DNA of 64,000 nt from Elusimicrobia bacterium RIFOXYA2_FULL_47_53. Its GTDB lineage: Bacteria; Elusimicrobiota; Endomicrobiia; Endomicrobiales; XYA2-FULL-47-53. Below are positions 50,486 through 59,695 of this stretch, one piece after another; within the stretch, counting starts at the first letter, position 1; every line of letters starts with the position of its first letter. Location: positions 140,269 to 204,268 of the forward strand of contig MGVE01000001.1 in NCBI GenBank assembly GCA_001800315.1, given 5' to 3'. Below the pieces are notes generated by a model. That model made no database searches and was not told the DNA's origin. It saw only the letters and a list, made by a program, of their open reading frames with translations. Position numbers and translations under genes: made by a program.

Positions 50486-52594
50486 TTACCGCATTGTGCC
50501 GCGCCGGGCCCGCGCCTGGCTCAGAAAATACGCGGCTTCTCTATGTCCCGGCTGATAAGACAGCACTTTTTCAAAAGAGGCTATTACCTTGTCCCAACGG
50601 CCGTTCTTCCAGTAGATTACTCCGGTGTTAAAGTAGGCCCTGACATTTGACGGAAATATTTCAACCGCTTTGCCGTAGCTTTCAAGGCCCTCGGCATATT
50701 TGCCGGCTCTCTCCTGAGCCACGCCCAGCGAAACGAATAATTCCGATAATTCTTTTTTAAAACCCTCTACGGCGTCGGGCAGGGCGTTATAGTCTTTTGC
50801 GAGCCTGATTAGTTTTTCGTATTGAACAGCGGCTTTTAAATATGTTTGCTCGGCCTCGGTGTATTTTGACTGCTGAAAAAAGGAAAAAGCCTTAAGATTC
50901 AGGGCTATAGGAAAAACCGGCTGAAAAGCCAGGGCGCTGTCAAGGCACTGTCTTGATAACTCGTACCGTGCTGTTGTCAGATAGGACTGTCCGAGCGAAA
51001 GATAGGCCCTTGAATAGTCGGCTATCAGGTCAGGCGTAAAGAACTCCCTGTAATCATCGTAAACATACCGGCCTCTGTATGAATAAATGTGGTTTAAAAG
51101 CGCATCAGCGGAAGCGTTACCGCCGGAGTTAAGCCGGGTTAAAAGCCCGAAGGGCGCCTCGGTTATGCCTTGAGGGCGGTAGTCAGCGTCCTGAGAATAA
51201 AAGACTCCCCTGCCGGAGTTGGCCTGGTAAAGCAAACGCCAGTCTTCAGGCGACTTAAGCGGCCCTATGTATACCCCCGGGCGCGCCCTCATTAACGGTT
51301 TTCTGTACCAGTCCGAGCCCGAAAGCCCCTGGCTGATAACAGTAAGGTCGGGCCTGATATTTTTTACCAATTGTTCATTCCAGAGCGAAAAAAGCTGGAC
51401 ATCTTTTTTCATGACGACAACCGAACCCGGAGGCGCCGACCTTATGATATTCTTCGCGTAATCAAAACCCACAAAGTTGTTTCTTTTGTTGAGTTCCGGC
51501 AGGTTGGAGTATCCGTTTAAAATGACCATGGCCGCGGCAAGCGCAATAATTATTTTATTGTTTGTTCGGCTTTCAGATAAGCTCAATATTCCCGCTCCGA
51601 TAAAAGGCGCGAAAAGCATATTCGGCAGGAGAAAATGCGCCTCCAGGATTGCAAGCGCGTGCGGGTTTGGAGGCATGTTTGACAGAAAAACAAATAACGG
51701 CCCGCTCGCGGCCCAGGCGAGAAGCAAGCCAGACATAAATACATCTTTTGTCTTCACGCTTCTGTATATCCCAAGAAGACCTAAAAAAATGCCGATATAC
51801 CCGAACCCCTTTAAAAGGTGTTCAAGGTAGAAAGCTATTCCGGCGGAAAAATTCGTTCCTTTCGCGTAAGCCTCTGAAATCAGGTCCAGCGTGCCGCCGT
51901 GGGTTTTCCTTGTCAGGCTTCCCCAGAAACGGCCAAGGTCAGCCGGATGGTTCCAGTCCAACATTGGTCCTGCCGCGGAGCGCACAGGCAGATAGAAAAA
52001 TACCGAGGCCCCGCAAAGAAACAGCAGGGCGGAAACAATCAGGGCTTTTGGCGAGAGGCTTTTTCTTTTTACAAAAGCCGCCGCCGCAAATATTGGCGTG
52101 GAAAGCAAAAGGTCCATCCTGTTGCCAAGCCCCAGGCCGAACAGAAATGAAGCCAGGTAAAGATACCTGAACTCGGTTTTATCCTGAGAAAATCTCAATA
52201 ACAAATAAACAGTCAGCGCCGCGAAAAGCGTATTGAGAGTATACATCTCCGAGACCAGCGCGAGGTACCACTGCAGGTACGAGCTCGCGAGCGTAAGCGC
52301 GAGCAGAGCCGCGACAGCCCTGTTTTTCAGCAGTGCCCTGAAAATCAGATACAGAACATAGCAGGAAGCGGCTCCCGCGAGAGCGGAAAGCGCGTTTAAC
52401 CTGAAGGCCTGCGATCCGAAAGGCACCAGCAGAATGAAAAGCTTTGATATAAGAGTGTAAAACGGATAGCCCGGGGGATGCGCGACGCCTAAGGTATGAG
52501 CGGCACTCACCATTTCACCGGAGTCGCGGTATTGCGAAAGCCCGGGGAAGAGGGTTGTCAGATAGGCTATAAAACTAAGAAAGAATACGGTCAT
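50486..52594 (-). CDS. DUF2723/TMEM260-like glycosyltransferase with C-terminal TPR (paralogue 1)
   Basis: A 702-residue membrane protein. The N-terminal DUF2723 region shows about 10-12 helices, with the first extracytoplasmic loop YRDSGEMV (D24, E27) followed by LGVAHPPGYPFYTL. This acidic loop is the probable catalytic site of a GT-C enzyme. A soluble domain (about 390-540) precedes TPR repeats (about 540-700). Related eukaryotic TMEM260 is a protein O-mannosyltransferase, so transfer of a lipid-linked sugar to exported proteins is plausible here, but no substrate is shown. It overlaps paralogue 2 as ATGA. Confidence 0.87.
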   Translation of the reverse strand: MTVFFLSFIAYLTTLFPGLSQYRDSGEMVSAAHTLGVAHPPGYPFYTLISKLFILLVPFGSQAFRLNALSALAGAASCYVLYLIFRALLKNRAVAALLALTLASSYLQWYLALVSEMYTLNTLFAALTVYLLLRFSQDKTEFRYLYLASFLFGLGLGNRMDLLLSTPIFAAAAFVKRKSLSPKALIVSALLFLCGASVFFYLPVRSAAGPMLDWNHPADLGRFWGSLTRKTHGGTLDLISEAYAKGTNFSAGIAFYLEHLLKGFGYIGIFLGLLGIYRSVKTKDVFMSGLLLAWAASGPLFVFLSNMPPNPHALAILEAHFLLPNMLFAPFIGAGILSLSESRTNNKIIIALAAAMVILNGYSNLPELNKRNNFVGFDYAKNIIRSAPPGSVVVMKKDVQLFSLWNEQLVKNIRPDLTVISQGLSGSDWYRKPLMRARPGVYIGPLKSPEDWRLLYQANSGRGVFYSQDADYRPQGITEAPFGLLTRLNSGGNASADALLNHIYSYRGRYVYDDYREFFTPDLIADYSRAYLSLGQSYLTTARYELSRQCLDSALAFQPVFPIALNLKAFSFFQQSKYTEAEQTYLKAAVQYEKLIRLAKDYNALPDAVEGFKKELSELFVSLGVAQERAGKYAEGLESYGKAVEIFPSNVRAYFNTGVIYWKNGRWDKVIASFEKVLSYQPGHREAAYFLSQARARRGTMR

Positions 52595-54612
52595 TTGTTT
52601 TCGGCTCTTTTTCGGGCTATCGTAAGATATTCGGCGGCACTAAGATTTTTCGGGTCAAGGCGAGCCACAAGCTCAAGCTCTCTGATCACATCGGCCCACT
52701 TGGACCTTCTCCAATAAAGCACCGCCAGGTTATAGTGCGCCTGCGAATTGTTGCTGTCAATCTCTATGGCCCTCCGATAACAGCCCAGGGCCGAATTTGT
52801 ATCACCTCTTTGTTCCATAAGCGCTCCAAGGTTAATTAAAACCTGGGCATCCTCGTGTCCGGATTCCACCGCTTTGCGGTAGTATTTCTCGGCCAGCGCG
52901 AGATTGTTCCTTGAATGGTGCGCGTAACCCAGGTTTCCCCACCAGGAGCGGTTCCTGTCATAAACCGAGAGGCCTTCATATTCCCTTTCAGCCTTTTCCC
53001 ATAAGCCGTTTGAAAGAAAATATTCAGCCAAGAGCTGGCGGTGTGACGAATAAAGGCTCTGATACCTCTGGTCCCAGTGTTTGCTGTCTCCGTCGGCTCG
53101 CAGGGAATAGATAATTTCGTAAGCAAAAGGGGCGCGGCTGCCGTCGTTAAGGGGCTTTGCCAAGTAGAGAAGCCCGGCCTGAACCCTCGGAATATTTATC
53201 ATCTTAGGGTCAAAGGTCGCGTAGTAAACCGCTCCTGTCCGCTTTCTTATCAGCTCGCGCTCCTTTATTTCTCTTAAGGCGAGCCTGCCTTTGCCCCATA
53301 TTTTATAATAGCCGTCACCGTAAATGCTTTTTGTGACTCCTGCGTTGCAGTCGTGAAACTCAATGTCGCTCCTTTTTCCCAGGGCATTGATGTAATAAGC
53401 CACGCCAAATTCCATCTCGTCGGCGCGGTCCATGAACAAAAGGCTGTTTTCCGGCAGTGTCCTGACAATATTTTTTGTGTAATCCCAGAACAGGAATTCA
53501 TCTCTATGGTTTAACGCCGAGCTGTTTGAAATAAGCAGAAACAACGGCAGGGCTGAAAGCAATACCGAAATCTTGCCCGGCAGCCTTTTTAAGGCATAAG
53601 CGGAAACCATAATAATAAAAATAACCGGAAGAAAAAGAAACCTTGAGAGCAGCTCAGTGGAGGATTTGGAAAGGCCTACATTGGCCATTAAAATAAAAAC
53701 AGGGCCTGTACCGGCAAACAGCAAAATCATGGCCCAGCCTGAGAGTCTGTCTTTGAGCGCGAAGTACAAACCCGCGGCAAAAACCGCAGCCGCCGGCAGG
53801 CCCAGGCCGCCGGCTAAGGCCTTGCCCAGAAAGACAAGTTTCGCGGCCACTATTTCAATCCCCAGCGGCGGCATACCGCCCTGAGCCAGCGCCAGAGTGC
53901 CGTACCTCATACGGGAGATTACCTGATAAAACCTTTTCCAGGTTCTTGGGTCTTCCCATGAAAACAGGGGGTTAGCGTTGGCTCTTACATATATGAATAA
54001 CGCTATTGATAAGCCCGCAACAAAAAACAGGAGCGCTGTCGGCAGGAGCTTTTTAAAGTCCGCGTTAATCCTCTTTCCCGATACAAAAACCCAGTACAAA
54101 ACTCCGGGAGCCATCAGCCCTAAGGTGTAATGCGCCTGAATTCCTATCCCAAAAACAAAACTCGCAAGATATATGCCGCTGAGCGACGGTTTACCGGCTA
54201 TTATATAAGCCAGCAGGGCCGCGAAAAACGCTGCCGTGCCGTAAACCTCGGTGACATTTGCCATGGGCCAGACAATACCGCAAAAGGCGAAGATCAATGA
54301 CAAAACAAACGAGGCCGCGGATGAAGCGGATATCTCAAGGCAGGCCGCGAATATAAGCGCGGCGCTTAGAGAAATAAACAGAGCCGATACAAGGTTTGCC
54401 CTGTAAGCGGGGTTTGAAAAAGGCACAACTGTATTTATGGCTTTACCGGCGAGGCTGTAAAACGGGTAGCCGGGAGAGTGGGCTATGCCCAGCGTCGCGC
54501 AGACTCCCGCGAGCTCGCCGGAGTCGTCGGCCGTGATAGACGGCACCATAGTGTAGAGGTAAACACCGAATGAAATTAGTAAAACCGCCGCGGCCAGGAA
54601 TATATTTTTCAT
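52591..54612 (-). CDS. DUF2723/TMEM260-like glycosyltransferase with C-terminal TPR (paralogue 2)
   Basis: The 673-residue middle paralogue has the same plan: signal-anchor helix, acidic loop SITADDSGELAG (D29, D30, E33), LGIAHSPGYPFYSL, about ten more helices, a soluble domain and TPR repeats (about 540-665). Its loop carries one more aspartate than paralogue 1. The three copies differ enough in the middle to be old duplications. It overlaps paralogue 1 and paralogue 3 (ATGA at both joints), so all three are expressed in step. Confidence 0.87.
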   Translation of the reverse strand: MKNIFLAAAVLLISFGVYLYTMVPSITADDSGELAGVCATLGIAHSPGYPFYSLAGKAINTVVPFSNPAYRANLVSALFISLSAALIFAACLEISASSAASFVLSLIFAFCGIVWPMANVTEVYGTAAFFAALLAYIIAGKPSLSGIYLASFVFGIGIQAHYTLGLMAPGVLYWVFVSGKRINADFKKLLPTALLFFVAGLSIALFIYVRANANPLFSWEDPRTWKRFYQVISRMRYGTLALAQGGMPPLGIEIVAAKLVFLGKALAGGLGLPAAAVFAAGLYFALKDRLSGWAMILLFAGTGPVFILMANVGLSKSSTELLSRFLFLPVIFIIMVSAYALKRLPGKISVLLSALPLFLLISNSSALNHRDEFLFWDYTKNIVRTLPENSLLFMDRADEMEFGVAYYINALGKRSDIEFHDCNAGVTKSIYGDGYYKIWGKGRLALREIKERELIRKRTGAVYYATFDPKMINIPRVQAGLLYLAKPLNDGSRAPFAYEIIYSLRADGDSKHWDQRYQSLYSSHRQLLAEYFLSNGLWEKAEREYEGLSVYDRNRSWWGNLGYAHHSRNNLALAEKYYRKAVESGHEDAQVLINLGALMEQRGDTNSALGCYRRAIEIDSNNSQAHYNLAVLYWRRSKWADVIRELELVARLDPKNLSAAEYLTIARKRAENK

Positions 54613-56636
54613 TTTTTTTGCTTTATGTTTTGTTCCGCGACAGGCAGGAAATGCCTGGCCCGTTCATCAGACGGGTTAACGGCGAGAACTCTGCGCAGGT
54701 TAAAAGCGGCTTTTTCCCAGTCAGCTTTCTTCCACCATATTACCGCCGTGTTGTAATAACTGTCGGTATTTTTCGGATCAATCTCGGAAACCCGGGCGTA
54801 GCAGTCCAAAGCTTCCTTCTCTTTGCCAATCTTTTCGTAAACAACGCCGAGGTTCAGGAACGCCGAAGGTTCATCGGGATAAATTCTATTAATTTCTTTG
54901 TAAAATCTTTCGGCCTGAGCGTACCGGTTCCCGCTGAAACTATCAAAGGCTCCGGCAAGAAGTTCAGCTTTTACATTAGTCTTTATCCACGGGACATAAC
55001 TCCATTTCAAATGGCAGTAGCGCCAGTACGGCAAAGGGTTAGCCGAATACAGCGCCGCGAAATACGGATATATCGGCGCCAGAGCGTTTGAACGGTAGTC
55101 ATTTATGGCTCCGCCGTAGATATTTCTCAACGAATAGGCATGAAACGCGTTTATTCCGCTTTTATCGGCGGGGCGGTAGAGTATACCGTCGGAAACAAGC
55201 GCGGGTTGGCCCATGACAGTTTTATTGAAAGTTGAGAAATACACCGGTTTTACGCCAAGGTAGCCGCTCTCCACCTTTCTGCGCCTTGATTCCTTTTCTT
55301 CTTTGGAGAGAGCCCTGAAATCCTTTCCGTAGACATTCTTAAACACAAGCCCGCCGCGGTCATGCAGTTCCAGGTCGGGCCGTTTATTTCGTGCAAAACA
55401 GAGGTAAGCCAGCGAGTAAAAGGTGTCGTCTCCGCCGTCCATAAACAGCACCGCGCCCGGTTTCATGGTCTTAAGGAGGTTGCTGCCGTAGTCGTAGGCA
55501 AGATAACTGCCGCGCATGCTGTTTGAGGGCGCGTTGAGAAGCAAAACAATTACGACGGCGGCGCCCGCCGAAATAAAAATCTTTTTTAACGAAGCCAGGT
55601 AGATAAGCCCGGCAAAGAGAGCGAAACTCCAGCCCAGGTTGATAAAGACATAGAACCTCTCAAGGACGCCTTCGGCCTCGGCGTTAAAGGGCATATTGGC
55701 CAGCAGTAGAAAAGCCGGGCCCGAAAGAACAAAAGTTAAGGCGGCAAGGGTTAAAAACAGCGGCCTTTTTCTTGATATAAAATACAACCCCGCTGTTCCG
55801 GTGATAAGACCGATTAAGGTATACTGCCGGCCAAGCGCGGTAAAAAACCGCGAGGCTTGGGCGGAAAGCGTGCCGAAGTTTCTCTGAATTTTTTCGCCGA
55901 CAGTAAGGGAAAGCGTTCCGTAGTCAGCCCTGGAAATCACCCTCCAGAGAGCCTTGAGGCTCTCGGTATTGCCCCAGTCCAGCTGGGGGTTATTAAAAGA
56001 CCGCGCCGGCAGATATAAATACACCGAAAAACCAAGCGCGAAGACGGCCAGGGCCGTCAGAACCGTTTTTATATTTAGAGCCTTGCTCCTGATAACCGGG
56101 TAAAGAAAAACCGGGGATATGAAAACGAGCGTGTGGTGGTTGCCGAGCCCGAGGCCGAAAAGAAAAGAGGCTAACAATAAATTATCGCGAAGGATAGCGT
56201 AAGCGATCAGAAGAGCGAAGAAGATGTTTAAAGTAAAGACCTCGGTTTGAACGCCCGACTGCCAGACCGATTTAGTCATAACGAAGCTTAAGGCTGTAAT
56301 AAAAGCGGCTGTTTTAACGGTTGCACGGCTGAGGCCGTCGTCATTTACGGAGTTTTGGAATATTTCACCTGCTTTAAGAAGCAGAAAATACAGGATAACA
56401 GCCGAGGAGCAGGCAAAAACCGCGCTTGCGGCGTTAATCCTGTAGGCGAGATCTCCCCAGGGTATAATAACAGTGAATATTTTGCCGACGAGAGAAAAAA
56501 GCGGATAGCCGGGGCTGTGGGCAATGCCCAAAGTGACAGCGGAGGCGCATAGCTCTCCGGCATCGCCTGTTGTTATGCTCGGGGCCAGGGTCGCTATGTA
56601 GGCGGCTATGGAGACGACAAACAGTATAACGGGCAT
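54609..56636 (-). CDS. DUF2723/TMEM260-like glycosyltransferase with C-terminal TPR (paralogue 3)
   Basis: The 675-residue first-transcribed paralogue has acidic loop SITTGDAGELC (D25, E28) and LGIAHSPGYPLFSL, then the multi-helix region, a soluble domain, and TPRs at about 570-670 (RYAQAERFYKEINRIYPDE and similar). It begins where the VWA/amidotransferase-like gene ends (TAAATG). All three copies keep the D-S/A-G-E motif, so all are probably active. TPR tails on GT-C enzymes could bind the acceptor protein. Confidence 0.87.
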   Translation of the reverse strand: MPVILFVVSIAAYIATLAPSITTGDAGELCASAVTLGIAHSPGYPLFSLVGKIFTVIIPWGDLAYRINAASAVFACSSAVILYFLLLKAGEIFQNSVNDDGLSRATVKTAAFITALSFVMTKSVWQSGVQTEVFTLNIFFALLIAYAILRDNLLLASFLFGLGLGNHHTLVFISPVFLYPVIRSKALNIKTVLTALAVFALGFSVYLYLPARSFNNPQLDWGNTESLKALWRVISRADYGTLSLTVGEKIQRNFGTLSAQASRFFTALGRQYTLIGLITGTAGLYFISRKRPLFLTLAALTFVLSGPAFLLLANMPFNAEAEGVLERFYVFINLGWSFALFAGLIYLASLKKIFISAGAAVVIVLLLNAPSNSMRGSYLAYDYGSNLLKTMKPGAVLFMDGGDDTFYSLAYLCFARNKRPDLELHDRGGLVFKNVYGKDFRALSKEEKESRRRKVESGYLGVKPVYFSTFNKTVMGQPALVSDGILYRPADKSGINAFHAYSLRNIYGGAINDYRSNALAPIYPYFAALYSANPLPYWRYCHLKWSYVPWIKTNVKAELLAGAFDSFSGNRYAQAERFYKEINRIYPDEPSAFLNLGVVYEKIGKEKEALDCYARVSEIDPKNTDSYYNTAVIWWKKADWEKAAFNLRRVLAVNPSDERARHFLPVAEQNIKQKK

Positions 56637-58769
56637 TTATAAAAGGCCTTTTTTCCTTCTAAATAGCAAGTCAAAAACAAAGAAAGCCGTAATAACAAAC
56701 ATCCAGAGCGGGCTTTTGAATAATTCCTTTTTTTTCCGGGTTTCGCTTCGGCCGCCCTTTCTGAATTTATCAGATAGCATCCCGGCGGAAGCGTTTTTTT
56801 GATTTAATAGCGCGCCGCCGGAAACTTCAGCGATATATTTTAGCATAGTTTCATTGTTGCCGAGGTTTGAGTCCTCTAAAATTGAAGCCTCGCCCGCCTG
56901 CAGAACTCCGCTCCAGAGCGGTTTTGAACTGTTTGCCGAGTAGAGGGAGATTTTATAAAGGCCGGCCTTGTCAAGCTTTGCGCCCGCGGTAAAAAGCATG
57001 TTTGTGCCTGTTTTTATCTCAAGAAACCGCTGCGGGCCGGAGGGTTCGGTTAAAGACAACCGCAGTTCCGCGGGCCGGCTCTGCCCGGGAGAATATATTT
57101 TCGCGTTGAACTCCTGTCCTGCAAAGTACCGCGATTTGTCCAGCAGGACCTTATACCCCGAAACATTTTCGTCGGAAGAAAGGTATCTGATTACATTGGT
57201 CCAGAACTTATTGTATTCTCTTGGGGTCGGAGCCTGCAAGGCCCACCGCCATGTGGTGTCGGAGGCTATGGCGGCCACTCTTCCTTTTTTATACTGCCAG
57301 GCCGTAATAAGCGGAAGCTCCCGCCATGGACAGAAGGCGAGCGCCGAAGCCTGGCTTTTGGCTTTTAAAACGCGGCAACCTTCAAGCGCGGGCAGATTTT
57401 CCCATAACTGGCGGTTCTTTTTGGGGTTATCATCCAACAACATAACGGGATGACTGTAATCGGCTACCATAGGCTTATAGCTTTCGTAAATCATTGAATC
57501 AGCGCCGGAATCACTCATCTCAACAGGAATAATATCCGCCAGAGCCGTGCTGTTCCAGCCGCCGTTGGCAAAAGCATCTTCGCCGCCTTTAATTAAAAGT
57601 CCGCCTCCGCGTTCACGCACCCATTTGGCTATATTGGAGAAGTATTCGTCCCTGAAACCAAAGCCGCGGTAGGAAAAATTGTCCAGGATAAGTATATCAA
57701 AATTAAACAGCTCCTTAGTGAAGAGCTCATGCACGGGGAATGGGATAAGCGCGAGGTCGTGCTCCGGCACCAGCGCGATATTTTCCGGTCTTCTTAAGAT
57801 AACAAACGACACAAGCTCCACATTCGCGTCGTTTTTAAGCACATTCCTGAGGAAAGCGTACTCCGGGCCGGGCCGGCCGCAAATATAGAGGGCCCTGGTT
57901 TTATCTCTTATTACATCTAAAACAAACTCCGCGGAATTATTGGCTGATGTTGCTTCCCCCTCTACAGGTTCCGCCATTGCCAGATAGGTAAACCTCCCGC
58001 CGGCTTCCGGAGTAAACTGCATATCAACCGAAACCAATTCGCTCTGCTTATCGGCAGTTATAGTCTTTGCTGCGATAATCCGGCTCTTATCGTTTTTGCT
58101 CCTGACGGATAATTTAACAGGAACAGAAGCGCATCCGGTAAGGCGCACAGCGACACTTACAGTCAGCGGAGTGTTTTTAAAAGCAAAGTCCGCTGAATTT
58201 ACTCCTATAACCTCCACATCCCTTACCGAAGACGGCTGGCTGAGTGAAACCACGGTTACCGGCACATTTAAATCGCTGACCCACCTGCCGGGCGGCTGCT
58301 GGCCGTTATGGTTACCGTCGGTAAAAAGCAGTATGCCTGCGAGCCCCGCTCCGTTTTCCCTGCGCACCGTCCAGAGAGAGCGGCTGATATCCGTTGACCG
58401 GCCGCCGGAGCTGTCAGGCGAAAAACTCTTCACCGGCGAGGCATCTGACGAGAAAAAATAATACTTCAGCTCAAAGTTCTTCTTTAAATCATTTTCAATC
58501 TGACGGAAGTATTTAACAGCCTCTCTGAGCTTTTTAGTCAGCACCATGCTGTTTGAATTATCCATCATAACCGCGATAACGGGATTTGCAGAGGCGTTTC
58601 GGTCCGACACAGACGGCCTTAACACGACCAGCAGAAGCAATACCGCCATGCCTACCCGTATAATCCTGCTTAAGACAAGCCTGATCCTGGCCGCGGCAAA
58701 AGAGCCTGCCAGCACGGCCAGAAAAACGGCTGATATTAATATAAGAGGCGATGATGAAAATTCCTGCAT
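56637..58769 (-). CDS. VWA and glutamine-amidotransferase-like membrane protein
   Basis: The 710-residue protein has two N-terminal helices (about 8-28 and 35-52), a VWA-like domain with MIDAS D70-x-S72-x-S74 (MMDNSNSM), beta-rich linkers, and a class I amidotransferase-like domain (about 300-560) including LDNFSYRGFG and RGGGLLIKGGEDAF; a catalytic cysteine is not evident, so it may only bind. A C-terminal helix (about 685-702) ends in RRKKG. Such proteins are standard partners of BatA/DUF4159/DUF58 in MoxR operons. It lies 13 bases before DUF4159's stop on the upstream side. Confidence 0.86.
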   Translation of the reverse strand: MQEFSSSPLILISAVFLAVLAGSFAAARIRLVLSRIIRVGMAVLLLLVVLRPSVSDRNASANPVIAVMMDNSNSMVLTKKLREAVKYFRQIENDLKKNFELKYYFFSSDASPVKSFSPDSSGGRSTDISRSLWTVRRENGAGLAGILLFTDGNHNGQQPPGRWVSDLNVPVTVVSLSQPSSVRDVEVIGVNSADFAFKNTPLTVSVAVRLTGCASVPVKLSVRSKNDKSRIIAAKTITADKQSELVSVDMQFTPEAGGRFTYLAMAEPVEGEATSANNSAEFVLDVIRDKTRALYICGRPGPEYAFLRNVLKNDANVELVSFVILRRPENIALVPEHDLALIPFPVHELFTKELFNFDILILDNFSYRGFGFRDEYFSNIAKWVRERGGGLLIKGGEDAFANGGWNSTALADIIPVEMSDSGADSMIYESYKPMVADYSHPVMLLDDNPKKNRQLWENLPALEGCRVLKAKSQASALAFCPWRELPLITAWQYKKGRVAAIASDTTWRWALQAPTPREYNKFWTNVIRYLSSDENVSGYKVLLDKSRYFAGQEFNAKIYSPGQSRPAELRLSLTEPSGPQRFLEIKTGTNMLFTAGAKLDKAGLYKISLYSANSSKPLWSGVLQAGEASILEDSNLGNNETMLKYIAEVSGGALLNQKNASAGMLSDKFRKGGRSETRKKKELFKSPLWMFVITAFFVFDLLFRRKKGLL

Positions 58770-58782
58770 ATATATTCCTCTG

Positions 58783-59538
58783 TTACCTATTCATTTTTTG
58801 CTCAAGAAACGGCCTGTGAATGGCGTCGCTTTTGTAAGTCCCCGTAACCGAGTACATAATAATATTCATAGTCAGTTTCTGCGCTTCAAACCTCTGGGGC
58901 TGTCCCGAGGGGGCGCATTCCCAGAGGTAATTTCCCATCCTGTCGCGAGCCCAGGCGCCGAACAGGTCGTTCTGCGAATAGATAAGCGCCGTCCTCCCGG
59001 AAATATCAATGCCTTCAACGAAATTATTTACAAGCCGCCGGCCGCTGACTTTCCGTAAGAAGTAATAAGAGCGCATTAACGGATGATCAATCGGAAGCTT
59101 TTTTAACTTAAGTTCGGGGAATACCGCGGCCAGCTCGGACCTGAACGAGGAGTCAAACGCGCCGCCGCGCATAGCGGAAGAATCCTCCACAAGAACAATC
59201 CCGCCGTTTGAAAGATAGCGCCGAAAAAGCTCCCGCTGATTTTTATTGAATTTCGGAAAACTTTCCGAGCCGAGTATGACAAGAAACGGCGACGAGAAAA
59301 GCTCCTTGTCGTCAATTGAGGCCACTCTGCGTTCGCGCTGGGGGCTGATGCTTGTGGCGGTAGCCAGAAACTCAATTATATCCCCCCAGGTCTCGGGATA
59401 AGGATCCCACTGTCCGTCATAACGCAGCTGGGTGAATACAAACTTGTTTAACTGCGCCGCCGTGATAACAACCGGGGATATCATTGTGTATAATAATGCC
59501 GGCAGGATAACTAATAAGCGTAACCTGAGATTTCTCAT
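58783..59538 (-). CDS. DUF4159 family exported protein
   Basis: I prefer the ATG at 59538 (MRNLRLRLLVIL...), which gives a clean signal peptide and has AGGA upstream; a GTG at 59559 is possible. The 251-residue product shows the DUF4159 pattern: FTQLRYDGQWDPYPE, FLVILGSESFPKFN, RYLSNGGIVLVEDSS and HPLMRSYYFL. The fold resembles an amidotransferase-like Rossmann domain and its role is unknown. A dispersed repeat separates it from the BatA gene, so transcription may be weakened there. Confidence 0.86.
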   Translation of the reverse strand: MRNLRLRLLVILPALLYTMISPVVITAAQLNKFVFTQLRYDGQWDPYPETWGDIIEFLATATSISPQRERRVASIDDKELFSSPFLVILGSESFPKFNKNQRELFRRYLSNGGIVLVEDSSAMRGGAFDSSFRSELAAVFPELKLKKLPIDHPLMRSYYFLRKVSGRRLVNNFVEGIDISGRTALIYSQNDLFGAWARDRMGNYLWECAPSGQPQRFEAQKLTMNIIMYSVTGTYKSDAIHRPFLEQKMNR

Positions 59539-59617
59539 GATTGCTGTCCTATTTAGCACTTTGCCAATCCTCCGAGCGCCCGGGGCCTGACGGTGAAGAA
59601 TTCACCAGACATCTAAA

Positions 59618-59695
59618 GTCACTCTGAACGAAGTGAAGAGTCTCGTTTTTCATCCAACTGCGAGATTCTTCGTCCGCGCGGCGTACTCAGAAAGA
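59618..59695. repeat. dispersed palindromic repeat, copy 2
   Basis: This 78-base unit matches the repeat at 2454-2534 in the same orientation: GTCACTCTGAACGAAGTGAAGAG, then GAGATTCTTCGTCCGC and a decayed right arm (CTCAGAAAGAC). It overlaps the last nine bases of the BatA-type gene and supplies its stop codon, so insertion has probably altered that C-terminus. Confidence 0.75.
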
